The notes: generated by a model not told the origin, from the letters alone. A DNA stretch of 64,000 nucleotides from Gemmatimonadales bacterium (GCA_019038745.1 JAHOYV010000070.1:104785-168784); one strand, 5' to 3'; positions 9,433 through 20,718 are shown, numbered from the stretch's first letter. Program-made: numbers and translations.

Positions 9433-9474
9433 GGTTAGCAAGCCTCCCCCGCGCACAAGGCGCAAAGGCTAACC
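9433..9474 (+). other. Possible structured 5' leader of the downstream symporter gene (GGTTAGC...GCTAACC with inner GCGC/GCGC)
   Basis: 7-bp inverted repeat enclosing a second short stem, about 30 nt before the ATG at 9506. Confidence 0.3.
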
Positions 9475-9505
9475 GCCCGCAAAATCGAACTGAACCGGAG
9501 ATACC

Positions 9506-10786
9506 ATGCTCAGAAGAATCGATCTCCACTGGCAGATCCTGATCGCCCTCAGCCTGGGCGTTGCAGCCGGGATGTTGTTCCCCAAAGGCACCATCCTGCC
9601 GGGAGGGGTGCAGCCCTACGCTATATTCGACTTTCTGGGCAGTACCTTCCTGCGGGCCCTGAGAATGGTAATCGTTCCTCTGCTGACAGGATCCATCATT
9701 TCGGGAATCGTCGGCGTGGGCGCCAACCGCGGCCTGGGACGAATGTTCAGCAAGACCTTCGCCTGGTACATCACTACCAGCCTGATGGCCATCCTGGTTG
9801 GTTTGTTCCTGGTGAACCTCATCCAACCGGGAGTGAGCGGTCACGAAGCGGTCGGCCAACGCTTGGGGCTTTCGGAAACTCCGCCGGAATTGGCAGCTTC
9901 GCTGGAGGGTAGAGGAGCCGGTGATCTGGTTCATATTCTGCAGCGCATGATCCCCCCCAACCCCGTAGCGGCCGCCGCAGAAGGTCAGATGTTGCCGTTG
10001 ATCTTTTTCTGCCTGGTATTCGGTATCGCGATAACAACCCTGCCCGAAGACCAGCGGAAGGCTCAACTCGGTTTCTGGTCATCGCTCTTTTCGGCCATGA
10101 TGCGGTTGACCGGTTGGGTGATAATGACGGCCCCGGTGGGCATCTTCGGCTTGATGGCCAAGATCACCGCGGCCAGCGGATTCGCGGCCTTCGCTCCCCT
10201 GGCCCGTTACGGATTGACTGTACTGGGAGCACTGATCATTCATGCGGTGATCACCTTGCCCCTCCTGATATTCCTGCTCGGCAGACTATCCCCCCGGAAG
10301 CACTTCCGTGTAATGGCCCCGGCTCTGTTGACGGCCTTCTCGACACGCAGTTCTTCGGCCACCCTTCCCCTGACGATGGACCGGATCGAGAACGGCGCGG
10401 GAGTCAGCAACCGGGTCACCAGCTTCGTGCTTCCCCTTGGAGCAACCGTGAATATGGATGGGACTGCACTTTACGAGTGCGTAGCGGCGTTGTTCATAGC
10501 CCAGGCCTACGGAGTCGAGCTCGGATTTGGAGCCCAGATGCTGGTGGTCTTGACCGCCTTGCTGGCCAGTATCGGGGCGGCGGGGATCCCGGCCGCCGGC
10601 CTGGTCATGATCTCCATAATCCTGGATGCCGTTGGACTGCCGCTGGAAGGACTGGCCCTTATCCTGGCCATTGATCCTATTCTGGACATGTGCCGCACAG
10701 CGGTCAACGTCTGGAGCGACTCCTGCGGCGCGGTGGTCGTGGCACGATCCGAGGGAGAGGAACAAGTCTTAAAAAAGGATTATTGA
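9506..10786 (+). CDS. Dicarboxylate/amino acid:cation symporter (DAACS family)
   Basis: AFSTRSSSATLPLTMDRIENGAGVSNRVTSFVLPLGATVNMDGTALYE and GIPAAGLVM...DPILDMCRTAVNVWSDSCGAVVVAR. Confidence 0.95.
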   Translation: MLRRIDLHWQILIALSLGVAAGMLFPKGTILPGGVQPYAIFDFLGSTFLRALRMVIVPLLTGSIISGIVGVGANRGLGRMFSKTFAWYITTSLMAILVGLFLVNLIQPGVSGHEAVGQRLGLSETPPELAASLEGRGAGDLVHILQRMIPPNPVAAAAEGQMLPLIFFCLVFGIAITTLPEDQRKAQLGFWSSLFSAMMRLTGWVIMTAPVGIFGLMAKITAASGFAAFAPLARYGLTVLGALIIHAVITLPLLIFLLGRLSPRKHFRVMAPALLTAFSTRSSSATLPLTMDRIENGAGVSNRVTSFVLPLGATVNMDGTALYECVAALFIAQAYGVELGFGAQMLVVLTALLASIGAAGIPAAGLVMISIILDAVGLPLEGLALILAIDPILDMCRTAVNVWSDSCGAVVVARSEGEEQVLKKDY

Positions 10787-10964
10787 TCCATGTTTTTTCC
10801 TGGATATCCTTGCCCAGGACAGTGTCCGTCTCGTTGCGCTTGTTGGATCAACTCCTTTGTGGCAGAATCCATCAATATAGAAAAATGCAACGCATGGCGA
10901 CTGTTTGCGTAATGAGCCGAGACGCAGAGAATGCACAAACCTTTCATACCGATGGAGAACCACT

Positions 10965-11630
10965 GTGAACCGACCTCCTGGTTTCAATCAGGATTTCAAT
11001 GGGTTCAATTCAGCGACCAGCGAATTGTTGCTGCCTCCGTGGGAGAGGCGTGATCGTTTCGGTTTTCTGAATGGGCTGTACCTGACCATCAAGGACGTAC
11101 TGCTTTCCCCTGGCCCATTCTTCCAGCGCATGCCCAGCCAGATGGGGTTGGCCCAACCCCTGTTTTTTGCCATCACACTCGGGGTGGCCGCCACCTTTTT
11201 CGGCTGGATGTGGTCCCTGGCCGGCAGTTCCCTTCAATTACTTGTAGCCGACAATCTGGGTGACGTCCTGCGCGGGCCTTGGTGGGCCTTTGTCCTCTTC
11301 CTTTTCAGCCCAATTATCATCAGCGTCGGCATTTTTATTAAGGCGGCAATGATCCACATTGTACTGATTCTACTGGGAGGCAACAAACTGGGCTTCGAAG
11401 CCACCTTCCGAGTTTCGGCCTATAGCGAGGCAGCCGGCATCCTGGCTCTGCTTCCGGTCTGCGGTTCGGTAATCGGTGTAATCTGGGGTCTGGTGATTGT
11501 AATTATAGGACTGTTCAGCATTCATGAAACCGACCCCTGGAAAGCCGTCGTGGCCGTAATTCTGCCCATGATAATCGCCCTGTCAGCCATCAGCGGCAGT
11601 GTGGTGGCCTTGGTGGCCGGTCTAACTTGA
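10965..11630 (+). CDS. Yip1-domain membrane protein (GTG start)
   Basis: Multi-TM protein with Yip1-like pattern (TIKDVLLSPGPFFQRMP...IKAAMIHIVLILLGG...YSEAAGILALLP). Confidence 0.75.
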   Translation: MNRPPGFNQDFNGFNSATSELLLPPWERRDRFGFLNGLYLTIKDVLLSPGPFFQRMPSQMGLAQPLFFAITLGVAATFFGWMWSLAGSSLQLLVADNLGDVLRGPWWAFVLFLFSPIIISVGIFIKAAMIHIVLILLGGNKLGFEATFRVSAYSEAAGILALLPVCGSVIGVIWGLVIVIIGLFSIHETDPWKAVVAVILPMIIALSAISGSVVALVAGLT

Positions 11631-11664
11631 CCCGATCAGGCTACCGGATCCAGGACCAAAAGAC

Positions 11665-12078
11665 ATGCGACTGATCCGCGAACAATCTTCGATTCACCGC
11701 CTTCTGGTCTTTCCCCTTCTGACCTTGGCATTTTTTGTTTTCAGCTGGCTGCGTTGGAATCCGGAATTGGTTCTGCGCCTGGCTCATTGCCCATTAATGG
11801 AATACACCGGGATACCCTGTCCCACTTGCGGCGGTACACATGCCGCCGCCGCGATAGCCCACGGCGACCTGCAGGGCGCGCTGACGGCGAACCCACTGTT
11901 GGCCCTATTCATGGGGACATTTCTCCTGTGGGCAGGCTGGGCCCTGTTGGCTACCGTGGTCCCCACCCTGCGGCACACCCTGGAGTTAACTCCCCGGGAA
12001 AAAAGAGCCACCGTAATTCTGGCGGCTCTCCTGTTGTTTCTGGGTTGGGCTCGGCAGTTGCTTGCAACCTTTTGCTAG
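11665..12078 (+). CDS. DUF2752 domain membrane protein
   Basis: CPLMEYTGIPCPTCGGTHAAAAIAHGDLQGALTANPLLAL is the family hallmark. Confidence 0.85.
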   Translation: MRLIREQSSIHRLLVFPLLTLAFFVFSWLRWNPELVLRLAHCPLMEYTGIPCPTCGGTHAAAAIAHGDLQGALTANPLLALFMGTFLLWAGWALLATVVPTLRHTLELTPREKRATVILAALLLFLGWARQLLATFC

Positions 12079-13214
12079 CCGGCCAGGAGTTGGCGGGCGA
12101 TGACAAGTCGTTGAATTTCACTGGTCCCTTCATAGATCCGGGTCACCCTGACATCACGGTAGTACCGCTCCACGGCGTACTCCTTGCAATATCCGTAACC
12201 GCCGTGGATCTGAACCGCGGCGTCGGCCGCTCGCCAGGCGGCCTCGGTTGCTGCAACCTTGGCCATTGCCGCCTGCTTCGTACAGGGCTGCCCCTGATCC
12301 TTGAGCCAGGCGGCCTGGAAACCAAGCAGACGGGCAGCCTCCAACTCGATGCCCATATCGGCGATCTTCTCGGCAATGACCGGTTGGCGGGCCAGTGGCT
12401 TGCCGAACTGTTCGCGCACCTTGGCGTACTTGATGGACTCTTCCAGGCAGGCCTGCCCTATACCCAGGGCCTGGAAGGCGATGCCGATGCGGCCTCCGTC
12501 CAAGGCGCTCATGGCCACCTTGAACCCGTCTCCTTCCTTTCCCAAGAGGTGCTCAGCCGGAACAGCCACATCCTCCAGGTCTATGGCAACGGTATCGCTG
12601 GCCCGCAACCCCATCTTGTCTTCCTTCTTGGCCACGGTCAGGCCCGGCGTGCCGGACTCTACAATGAAAGCGTGGATATCCTTGTGTCCAACCGTGCCGG
12701 GCGTCCGGGCCAGCACTACAAAGAAAGCCGCCCGCGACCCATTGGTGACGAATATCTTCCCACCGTTCAGGATGTATTGCTCTCCCTCTTTCCTGGCCGT
12801 TGAGGCGATGGCCGCGGCGTCGCTGCCGGCCCCAGGCTCGGTCACGCAGAAAGCTGCAATTTCACCGGCAGCCATGCGAGGCAGAAAAGCCTGTTTAACC
12901 TCTTCGCCACCGAACATGGCCAACGGATAAGAGCCGACACTGTTGTGCACGGTGATCATCACCGAAACCCCGGCGCTGGCCTTTGACAGTTCCTCGATCA
13001 CCAGGGCGTAGGTCACGGTATCTATGCCCATGCCGCCATATTTCTCGGGGAAGGAAAGCCCGAAAAATCCCCCCTCGCGCAGCTTGGCCAACAGCGCATC
13101 GGGCATGGTACCCTCTTCATCCATCTGTTGGGCGATGGGAGCAATTTCCTGACGGGAAAAATCCCGTACCATGTCGCGGAACATCGACTGGTTCTCAGTG
13201 AATTCGAAATTCAT
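12075..13214 (-). CDS. Acyl-CoA dehydrogenase
   Basis: CVTEPGAGSDAAAI, QIHGGYGYCKEYAVERYYRDVRVTRIYEGTSEIQRLVIAR. Confidence 0.95.
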   Translation of the reverse strand: MNFEFTENQSMFRDMVRDFSRQEIAPIAQQMDEEGTMPDALLAKLREGGFFGLSFPEKYGGMGIDTVTYALVIEELSKASAGVSVMITVHNSVGSYPLAMFGGEEVKQAFLPRMAAGEIAAFCVTEPGAGSDAAAIASTARKEGEQYILNGGKIFVTNGSRAAFFVVLARTPGTVGHKDIHAFIVESGTPGLTVAKKEDKMGLRASDTVAIDLEDVAVPAEHLLGKEGDGFKVAMSALDGGRIGIAFQALGIGQACLEESIKYAKVREQFGKPLARQPVIAEKIADMGIELEAARLLGFQAAWLKDQGQPCTKQAAMAKVAATEAAWRAADAAVQIHGGYGYCKEYAVERYYRDVRVTRIYEGTSEIQRLVIARQLLAG

Positions 13215-13236
13215 CAGGCTCTCCGGGGTTGTCGGT

Positions 13237-14868
13237 TCAATGATCGGAAAATTCGTTGTCCGGCGTGCGCCGCAACAACATGAGAGTCACGTCGTCTGAG
13301 GAATGGCTGCCCTTGAGAAATTCACTGACCAGATTCCCGATGGCATTGCTGATCTCGGGAAGCGGAGCCATTCGCCGGGAACCGAGAATCTCCTTTACGC
13401 CTTCCAGCCCGAGGAAATCGTCAGCATCCAATGTGGCTTCGGGAATTCCGTCGCTGAAAACAGCCAAAAGATCGCCAGGCAGCAATTGCACTTCCCCGCA
13501 CTGCCAACTCGCCTCGGGGATCAGGGCGACCGGAGGCCCTCCCGGCGGCAGAAGTTCGAGAGTACCATCCACCCGGGAGATAATGGGCAATTCATGTCCG
13601 GCGTTAACATAGATCAGTTGCCCGGTAGCGAAATCCAGTTCCCCAAGGAAAAGGGTCAAAAACTGCTCCGGCGCCAAACTTTCGAACAGCTTGCGATGAC
13701 ACAGATCCAGCATGGCTGAAACATCACCCCCAATTTCAGCGAGGGTGGAGAGCAGAACCATCGTGGCAGACATGGCCAAAGCAGCAGGCGTGCCCTTGCC
13801 GGCTACATCACCCAAGGCCATAAGGATCCGACCGTTGGGACGCTGAATCACATGATAGAGATCTCCACCTACACTCCGACACATATCCAGCCGGGCCAGC
13901 AGCTCATGGCCGGGAATATCGGGTAGTTGGGCGGGCAACATGGCCTGTTGGATACGGGCGGCCATGGCCAGTTCCCGCTCCATGCTCAGGTTACGTAGCT
14001 TGACGGCAACCGCGTTGGCAGTGGCCGTGACAACCTGGAGATCATCCTGCTTGTAGTGAACCTCTTTTCTGCGGGAATCCACGTAGAGGATCCCGCGCAC
14101 CCTTTCGTTGTCGAACAGGGGAACCGCCATGACCGAACACAGACGCTGGGCGACCATACTTTCACTCGGACCCACATTTGGGGCCTGGATATCCGCCAAC
14201 AACACGCCGGTGCGGTCATTAACCACCCGTTGAACCAGGGTACTGCTGAGGCGGATATCCTCGGTCGATCCTCCATCTGAGGTCCAGGAACCGGATGGCT
14301 CGACCGGAGTCCCCTCGCCGCTATCTTCAAGAAGCACAACCCGGTCGGCGGACACCCAACGACTGATGAATTCACAAGCCGGAGTAGCCAGACAACCCGG
14401 AGCTTCGTCCGCGGCGATCAATTCGAATAGACTGGACAACATCTCAACAATCTTCGCGCGGGCCACCTCACTGAACTCCTGGTCCAGAGTGTAGGAACCG
14501 AGAGTTAGTCTGGTGATGGAATCTATTTCATCCTGGGAAGTGCATTCGGTGGGCTTGGGGATCGAAGAGGAAGACCCCGAATCCACGAGATCTACCGGAA
14601 TGCCGGCGAAAAGAATCCGGGCACAGCCGGTGATCTCTATTTCACCGCCGTCGCGAGTCATGGTCTTGCCGCAAACCTCAGTTCCATTGGTAGAACCGAG
14701 TTCCTTTAGAAAAACGCGCTCCTGCATTATCCGCAGGCTGGCATGAATAGAGCTGATCTCCGGAAAAGGCAGGCAGACAGCTACAGAGGGACTTCGACCC
14801 ACCAGGTGTTCGCCATCGGACAGAAGAACCTTCCGAACAGACCCGTCTTGCTGGAAATGTAGTTCCAT
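13237..14868 (-). CDS. FHA-GAF-SpoIIE/PP2C-type serine phosphatase
   Basis: FHA: HLVGRSPSVAVCLPFPEISSIHASLR...LKELGSTNGTEVCG; GAF: SVMAVPLFDNERVRGILYVDSR; RsbU/SpoIIE: SVGGDLYHVIQRPNGRILMALGDVAGKGTPAALAMS...SDGIPEA. Confidence 0.92.
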   Translation of the reverse strand: MELHFQQDGSVRKVLLSDGEHLVGRSPSVAVCLPFPEISSIHASLRIMQERVFLKELGSTNGTEVCGKTMTRDGGEIEITGCARILFAGIPVDLVDSGSSSSIPKPTECTSQDEIDSITRLTLGSYTLDQEFSEVARAKIVEMLSSLFELIAADEAPGCLATPACEFISRWVSADRVVLLEDSGEGTPVEPSGSWTSDGGSTEDIRLSSTLVQRVVNDRTGVLLADIQAPNVGPSESMVAQRLCSVMAVPLFDNERVRGILYVDSRRKEVHYKQDDLQVVTATANAVAVKLRNLSMERELAMAARIQQAMLPAQLPDIPGHELLARLDMCRSVGGDLYHVIQRPNGRILMALGDVAGKGTPAALAMSATMVLLSTLAEIGGDVSAMLDLCHRKLFESLAPEQFLTLFLGELDFATGQLIYVNAGHELPIISRVDGTLELLPPGGPPVALIPEASWQCGEVQLLPGDLLAVFSDGIPEATLDADDFLGLEGVKEILGSRRMAPLPEISNAIGNLVSEFLKGSHSSDDVTLMLLRRTPDNEFSDH

Positions 14869-14983
14869 GGGTAGCGCTTTCCAGATGAGTTTCTGTTATC
14901 CGTCAATGCTGCAGGATAGCACAAGGGCTCGAATCTGGAAACCGCCAAACTTTCCCAGGGCACCGAATAGGGCCCGAAATTCG

Positions 14984-16345
14984 TCATTCGGGATCGGGAA
15001 CCAACATAGCCCCGAAGAACGTATGCGGAAACAGGCCATTGAAAACCTGCTCCGGCTGTTTGTCTTCGATTTCCACTGGAGCGGGTGTCGAATCTTCGGC
15101 CATGACCGGCCCCATGTTCTGGTCCATCGCTTGCTGCAATAGTGGGCTCATTGCCTGATCCATTAGCTGATCCGAACCCGGCCCTGTCTCAGCGTACAGA
15201 ATTTCGGAAGACTCACCAGGGGGTGACTCCTCAAGCAACACCAGTTCCACGAAATCTCCCAGATTCTGGTCCAAGCGACTCCTCAATTCTTCCGCCTTAT
15301 CCCCGTGGCCCAGCTCAGCATAAAGGTCCACCGCCTGGATGGCGTACCGGGCCCGGGACGGATCACAGCGATGAGCAGCTACGGACATCGTAAGGGGGAT
15401 AACCCGATATCCTAATTCCTGAAGCCGTTGACCCTGGGCATCAAGACCCTCGGCCACCATCACCGGATCGGCAGTGAATGCGAAAACAGCCAGTGATGCC
15501 ACCAGAGCCAGGGAATACCAGTCGCCCCGTGGTAGCCGAGAACCACCGTGGGCACTCGCAGCTTGTCGACCGCCTTCAAGGGCCAGGCCGACCCAGCCCA
15601 TACCGGACAAAAGGCAAGCCAAGGCTGCCCCCATGAAAATGACTTCCAGACGATTTGGGTCCAGTGCCCCAATATCCGAACTTACGTTGACTTGCCAGAT
15701 CCACCGGGCGTGCAGGACAACAAGTCCAGCCAAAACTCCCAGTTGACAGGCCCAGAGAACAGCAGCAGCCCTACGGGCTCTGCCAGCCAGCAACAAGCCC
15801 AGTCCCGGCGCCAAAAACCCCAAGCTTCCCAACACCCAGGGTTTGTGCAACCAAGAAGGAAAAGCCTGGTGTTGCATCGCCCGAACCGCTGGATCCGGAT
15901 CCTTGGTAAGAACCAGAGCCCGGGCCCAAGCCGAAAAACCGGCCATTACCACCAGGACCGTCAGCAGTCCCAGCATTACGATCGCCAACCCGGACTCTAT
16001 GCCGGCCATAATACTCCCCCGTCCCACCATGAGACCAAGGCCAACCAGCCCCGAAGAGCAGCCGGTAAAAAGCCAGGTCCTATTCTGCCGCCCTCGACCG
16101 GTCAGCAGCAGGGCGAAGGGCCCCAACAAGTAGGTCAACATCACTAACAAGGCATAATGCATTGGGCGACGGGGAACTGGCTTGACCACGGGTCTCGGCT
16201 GGGCCCGGGTAACTTGGCGCTTCATCAGCGGCCTGACCAAGGGCTTTACCTTAATCCGAGTTGGGGTGATGGGTTCCTCATTGGACTCCATGATTTCCAG
16301 ATCGTCCGTGATACCGATGACCCAGGTTTTTTTTGATTCTGACAT
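14984..16345 (-). CDS. Multi-pass membrane protein of unknown function
   Basis: Start MSESKKTWVIGITDDLEIMESNEEP; several TM segments, soluble C-terminal region. Confidence 0.6.
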   Translation of the reverse strand: MSESKKTWVIGITDDLEIMESNEEPITPTRIKVKPLVRPLMKRQVTRAQPRPVVKPVPRRPMHYALLVMLTYLLGPFALLLTGRGRQNRTWLFTGCSSGLVGLGLMVGRGSIMAGIESGLAIVMLGLLTVLVVMAGFSAWARALVLTKDPDPAVRAMQHQAFPSWLHKPWVLGSLGFLAPGLGLLLAGRARRAAAVLWACQLGVLAGLVVLHARWIWQVNVSSDIGALDPNRLEVIFMGAALACLLSGMGWVGLALEGGRQAASAHGGSRLPRGDWYSLALVASLAVFAFTADPVMVAEGLDAQGQRLQELGYRVIPLTMSVAAHRCDPSRARYAIQAVDLYAELGHGDKAEELRSRLDQNLGDFVELVLLEESPPGESSEILYAETGPGSDQLMDQAMSPLLQQAMDQNMGPVMAEDSTPAPVEIEDKQPEQVFNGLFPHTFFGAMLVPDPE

Positions 16346-16503
16346 GGTTGACCCTCGTCTTGTTGCCACTCTTGCAAATCCCGTTGTAAACCGCAACCAG
16401 CAGGCTACATCAAGATGGAAACTGGCAATATCCATACCGGGAGGATCGTAGCGACATTATTCGGATCGAGGCACCAGGCCGGATTCAACCCGGAGAACCA
16501 GAA

Positions 16504-17313
16504 TCAAGGTTTGTAGTATTCCAGCGCTTCGCTCATGTGCTCGTTCATTTGTCTAATGCGAGTTTGGTCGGACGGGTGGGTGCTCATGAACTCCGGTACG
16601 CCGGCCCCACCGTTGGCGGCCATTCGTTCCCACAACCTTGGCGCCTCGTGAGGATCGAAGCCGGCCATGGCCATGAAGATCAGGCCCATGTAATCGGCCT
16701 CGCTCTCGTGCTTGCGGCTGTAGGGCAACATTGCGCCGAATTGCGCCCCCACGGCGAATGCGCTCATGTACAAGGCTTGGGTTTGTTCAGGTTTGCTTTT
16801 GACGGCCTCGGACAAGGCCGCTCCACCCATCTGCAGGATCAGCCCCTGACTCATCCGTTCGTTGCCGTGTTCGGCAATGGCGTGGGCAATTTCGTGACCC
16901 ATGACCACGGCAATACCCGCCTCGGTCCCGCAAATAGGCAGAATCCCAGTGTAGAAAGCCACCTTGCCGCCGGGCATACACCAGGCGTTGGCCTGATCAC
17001 TCTCGATGAGGTTGAACTCCCATTCGTACTCAGCCAGCCGAGCGGACATCCCCCGTTCCCGGAAATATCGCTCCACCGCCACCTGGATACGTAAACCTAC
17101 GCCGCGGACCAGAGCGGTTGCCTCAGCATCCTCACTCAACTTGCTTTCGGACAGCACTTCATCGTACTGCTGAAAACTCATCGCCCTCATTTCACCACCG
17201 GAAATGATGGTCAACTGCCTACGCCCTGTCAGAGGCACGGTGGCACAGGCGCCAATCACCAAAGAAAGGAGGAATAGTGATGCAAAAATTTTCCATGACT
17301 TTAGATGATACAC
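16504..17313 (-). CDS. M48 family metalloprotease, lipoprotein
   Basis: Lipobox LVIGAC; CATVPLTGRRQL; zinc motif HEIAHAIAEHGNERMS; SRKHESEADYMGLIFMA. Confidence 0.93.
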   Translation of the reverse strand: MYHLKSWKIFASLFLLSLVIGACATVPLTGRRQLTIISGGEMRAMSFQQYDEVLSESKLSEDAEATALVRGVGLRIQVAVERYFRERGMSARLAEYEWEFNLIESDQANAWCMPGGKVAFYTGILPICGTEAGIAVVMGHEIAHAIAEHGNERMSQGLILQMGGAALSEAVKSKPEQTQALYMSAFAVGAQFGAMLPYSRKHESEADYMGLIFMAMAGFDPHEAPRLWERMAANGGAGVPEFMSTHPSDQTRIRQMNEHMSEALEYYKP

Positions 17314-17387
17314 GGCTTCTCCGTTTCATAGTTGTGCCCCAATTCACAAGTGTTCCCCCAGACCTTACCACACCAAAAGACGTTGTA

Positions 17388-17491
17388 AAATAGTCAGACC
17401 CTGACCCCTACAACAGAATCCCGCGATATCCTCGGCCTGCGGCCTGCGGATTACGCGGGATTCTGTTGTAGGGGTCAGGGTCTGACTATTT
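17388..17491. repeat. Large hairpin element: 38-bp perfect inverted repeat arms (17388-17425 / 17454-17491) around a 28-nt core, itself partly palindromic
   Basis: AAATAGTCAGACCCTGACCCCTACAACAGAATCCCGCG is the exact reverse complement of the right arm; core ATCCTCGGCCTGCGGCCTGCGGAT has GGCCTGC repeated twice. Confidence 0.95.
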
Positions 17492-18628
17492 CTTCAACTC
17501 CATGGCAGAAATCACCATCCGCTGGGCCTCGCTAGTGCCCTCGTAGATTTCGGTGATTTTTGCGTCACGGAAATGACGCTCGACAGGATATTCCTTTGAG
17601 TAGCCATTACCACCGAAGATTTGCACTGCTTCGTTGGTAATGAAGTGACTGGCCTCACTAGCGGCAAGCTTGGCCATGGCCGATTCCTCGCTGTACCGCC
17701 CACCCTGATCCTTGGCCCAGGCCGCGCGGTAGGTCAACAACTGGGCAGCATGCAGTCGCGTGGCCATGTCTGCAATTTTCCATTGGATGGCCTGGAAGGC
17801 GCCGATCGGTCGCCCGAACTGCTCGCGCTGAGTGGCGTAGACCCGTGCGGCCTCGTACGCGGCCCCGCTGATACCCAGGGCTTGGGCCGCAATGCCGATG
17901 CGCCCTCCGTCCAAGGTGCTCATGGCGATCTTGAAGCCTGTGCCCTCGCCTCCGAGTACCTGTTCGGCGGAAACCTTCACGTTGTCGAACGCCAATTGAG
18001 CCGTATCCGAGGCACGAATCCCCATCTTCTCTTCCTTGCGGATTACGGAGAAGCCCTCGGCGGTGTTCTCGACGATGAAGGCCCGGATACCCTTATACTT
18101 CAGCTCGGGATTTGTCTGGGCGAAAACGATCAACAGATCCGCAGTGGCACCATTGGTGATGAAATTCTTCATCCCGTTGATTACCCAGCCGTCTCCGTCT
18201 GGCTTGGCGGTGGTCAACTGGTTGGCCGCATCCGTCCCGGCATTCGGCTCGCTCAAACAATAGGCCCCAAGCTTTTCTCCCTTGGCCAGCGGCGTCAAGA
18301 AGCGCTTCTTCTGTTCGTCGGTGCCGTAAGTCTCTATCGGCCAACACACCAGACTGTTGTTCACCGACATGATCACGCCGCAGGAGGCACAGGCCCTACT
18401 GACCTCCTCCATCGCCAGCACATAGCATATGGTGTCCAGCGCAGCTCCGCCGTACTGCTCGGGCACGTTCATGCCCATGAAACCCAATGCGCCCATCTGC
18501 TTGACGACGTCGGCAGGGAATTGCTCTTTCTCGTCCATCTCGGCGGCTATGGGGACTATTTCCTTGGCCGCGAAATCCTTGGCCATATCCCTGATCATCC
18601 GCTGCTGTTCTGTGAATTCAAACTGCAC
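17486..18628 (-). CDS. Acyl-CoA dehydrogenase (short-chain/butyryl-CoA dehydrogenase-like)
   Basis: CLSEPNAGTDAANQ, QIFGGNGYSKEYPVERHFRDAKITEIYEGTSEAQRMVIS. Confidence 0.95.
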   Translation of the reverse strand: MQFEFTEQQRMIRDMAKDFAAKEIVPIAAEMDEKEQFPADVVKQMGALGFMGMNVPEQYGGAALDTICYVLAMEEVSRACASCGVIMSVNNSLVCWPIETYGTDEQKKRFLTPLAKGEKLGAYCLSEPNAGTDAANQLTTAKPDGDGWVINGMKNFITNGATADLLIVFAQTNPELKYKGIRAFIVENTAEGFSVIRKEEKMGIRASDTAQLAFDNVKVSAEQVLGGEGTGFKIAMSTLDGGRIGIAAQALGISGAAYEAARVYATQREQFGRPIGAFQAIQWKIADMATRLHAAQLLTYRAAWAKDQGGRYSEESAMAKLAASEASHFITNEAVQIFGGNGYSKEYPVERHFRDAKITEIYEGTSEAQRMVISAMELKK

Positions 18629-18649
18629 GATCCACTCCTCGGGGTGGGG

Positions 18650-19495
<846 letters not shown>

Positions 19496-19530
19496 TGTTT
19501 TATCCTTTCCTGCGCCGCAGCGCCCAAACC

Positions 19531-20718
19531 TTATGGTAGCGAAATGGCCATACTCACGGCGTCGCCGCCGCCAAGACACAAACTGGCTATGCCATCACTT
19601 ACTTTGCGGTCTTCCATGGCGTGCAACAGGGTGACCAGGATGCGGGCCCCGGAAGCGCCGATGGGATGGCCCAGTGACACGCCGCCCCCGTTGACGTTGA
19701 CTTTTTCCTCATCCAGTTCCAGTTGCCGGACAACAGCCAGACTCTGGGCGCTGAAGGCCTCGTTCAATTCGAAGAGCCCGTAATCAGCGAGGGTCTTGCC
19801 TGTCTTCTTGAGCAGGTTCTTGACGCTGGTCACCGGAGCCATCATTACCTCGTTCGGCTCTACCGCACCGGTGGACGCCGCTTCAATGTAGGCCCTGATG
19901 GTCAGATTATTGGCCTTCGCGAATTCCTCACTGCAGACCAGCAAGGCGGCGGCGCCGTCGTTGATCGAGGAAGCGTTGCCGGCCGTCACCGTACCGCCAT
20001 CCCGCTTGAAGGCGGGGCGCATTTTGGCCAAGCCTTCGGCCGTCGCATCGGCTCGGGGACCTTCGTCCTGTGAAACGATGATCGGGTCACGCTTGCGCTG
20101 GGGCACTTCGACCGGAACAACTTCCTTGTCGAACTTGCCGGCCGCCCAGGCTGCCGCGGCACGCTGATGACTGCGGGCGGCGAAAGCATCCTGGTCCTCA
20201 CGGCTTACATTATAGGTATCGACAACCCACTCGGCGGTCATACCCATGTGGTAATTGTTGTAAATGTCCCATAAGCCATCGTGGACAAGCAGGTCGGTTA
20301 CTTTCCCATCGCCCAGACGCAGGCCGTCACGGGCGGCCATCAGGGCGTAGGGTATCTGACTCATATTCTCCAGACCCCCAGCGACAACACACTCCTTGTC
20401 GCCGGCCCGAATGGCCTGATCAGCCAGAGCAACCGACTTCAAGCCCGAGCCACAGACCTTATTGATGGTCATCGCGCTACAGGAAGAAGGCACGCCACCG
20501 AATATGGCCGCCTGGCGGGCAGGGTTCTGTTGCAAACCTGCCTGGCAGACGCAGCCCATGATCACTTCATCAATTTTCGCTGGATCGATTCCCGTTCGCT
20601 CAATGATTGCCTTGACGCAGACGGCGCCCAGTTCAGGCGAACGAACCTTGGCCAAGCCACCTTGGAATCGGCCGATGGGAGTTCGTACTGCCTCGCAGAT
20701 AACGGATCGTTTACTCAT
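19531..20718 (-). CDS. Acetyl-CoA C-acetyltransferase (thiolase)
   Basis: [58 protein letters not shown]. Confidence 0.96.
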   Translation of the reverse strand: MSKRSVICEAVRTPIGRFQGGLAKVRSPELGAVCVKAIIERTGIDPAKIDEVIMGCVCQAGLQQNPARQAAIFGGVPSSCSAMTINKVCGSGLKSVALADQAIRAGDKECVVAGGLENMSQIPYALMAARDGLRLGDGKVTDLLVHDGLWDIYNNYHMGMTAEWVVDTYNVSREDQDAFAARSHQRAAAAWAAGKFDKEVVPVEVPQRKRDPIIVSQDEGPRADATAEGLAKMRPAFKRDGGTVTAGNASSINDGAAALLVCSEEFAKANNLTIRAYIEAASTGAVEPNEVMMAPVTSVKNLLKKTGKTLADYGLFELNEAFSAQSLAVVRQLELDEEKVNVNGGGVSLGHPIGASGARILVTLLHAMEDRKVSDGIASLCLGGGDAVSMAISLP

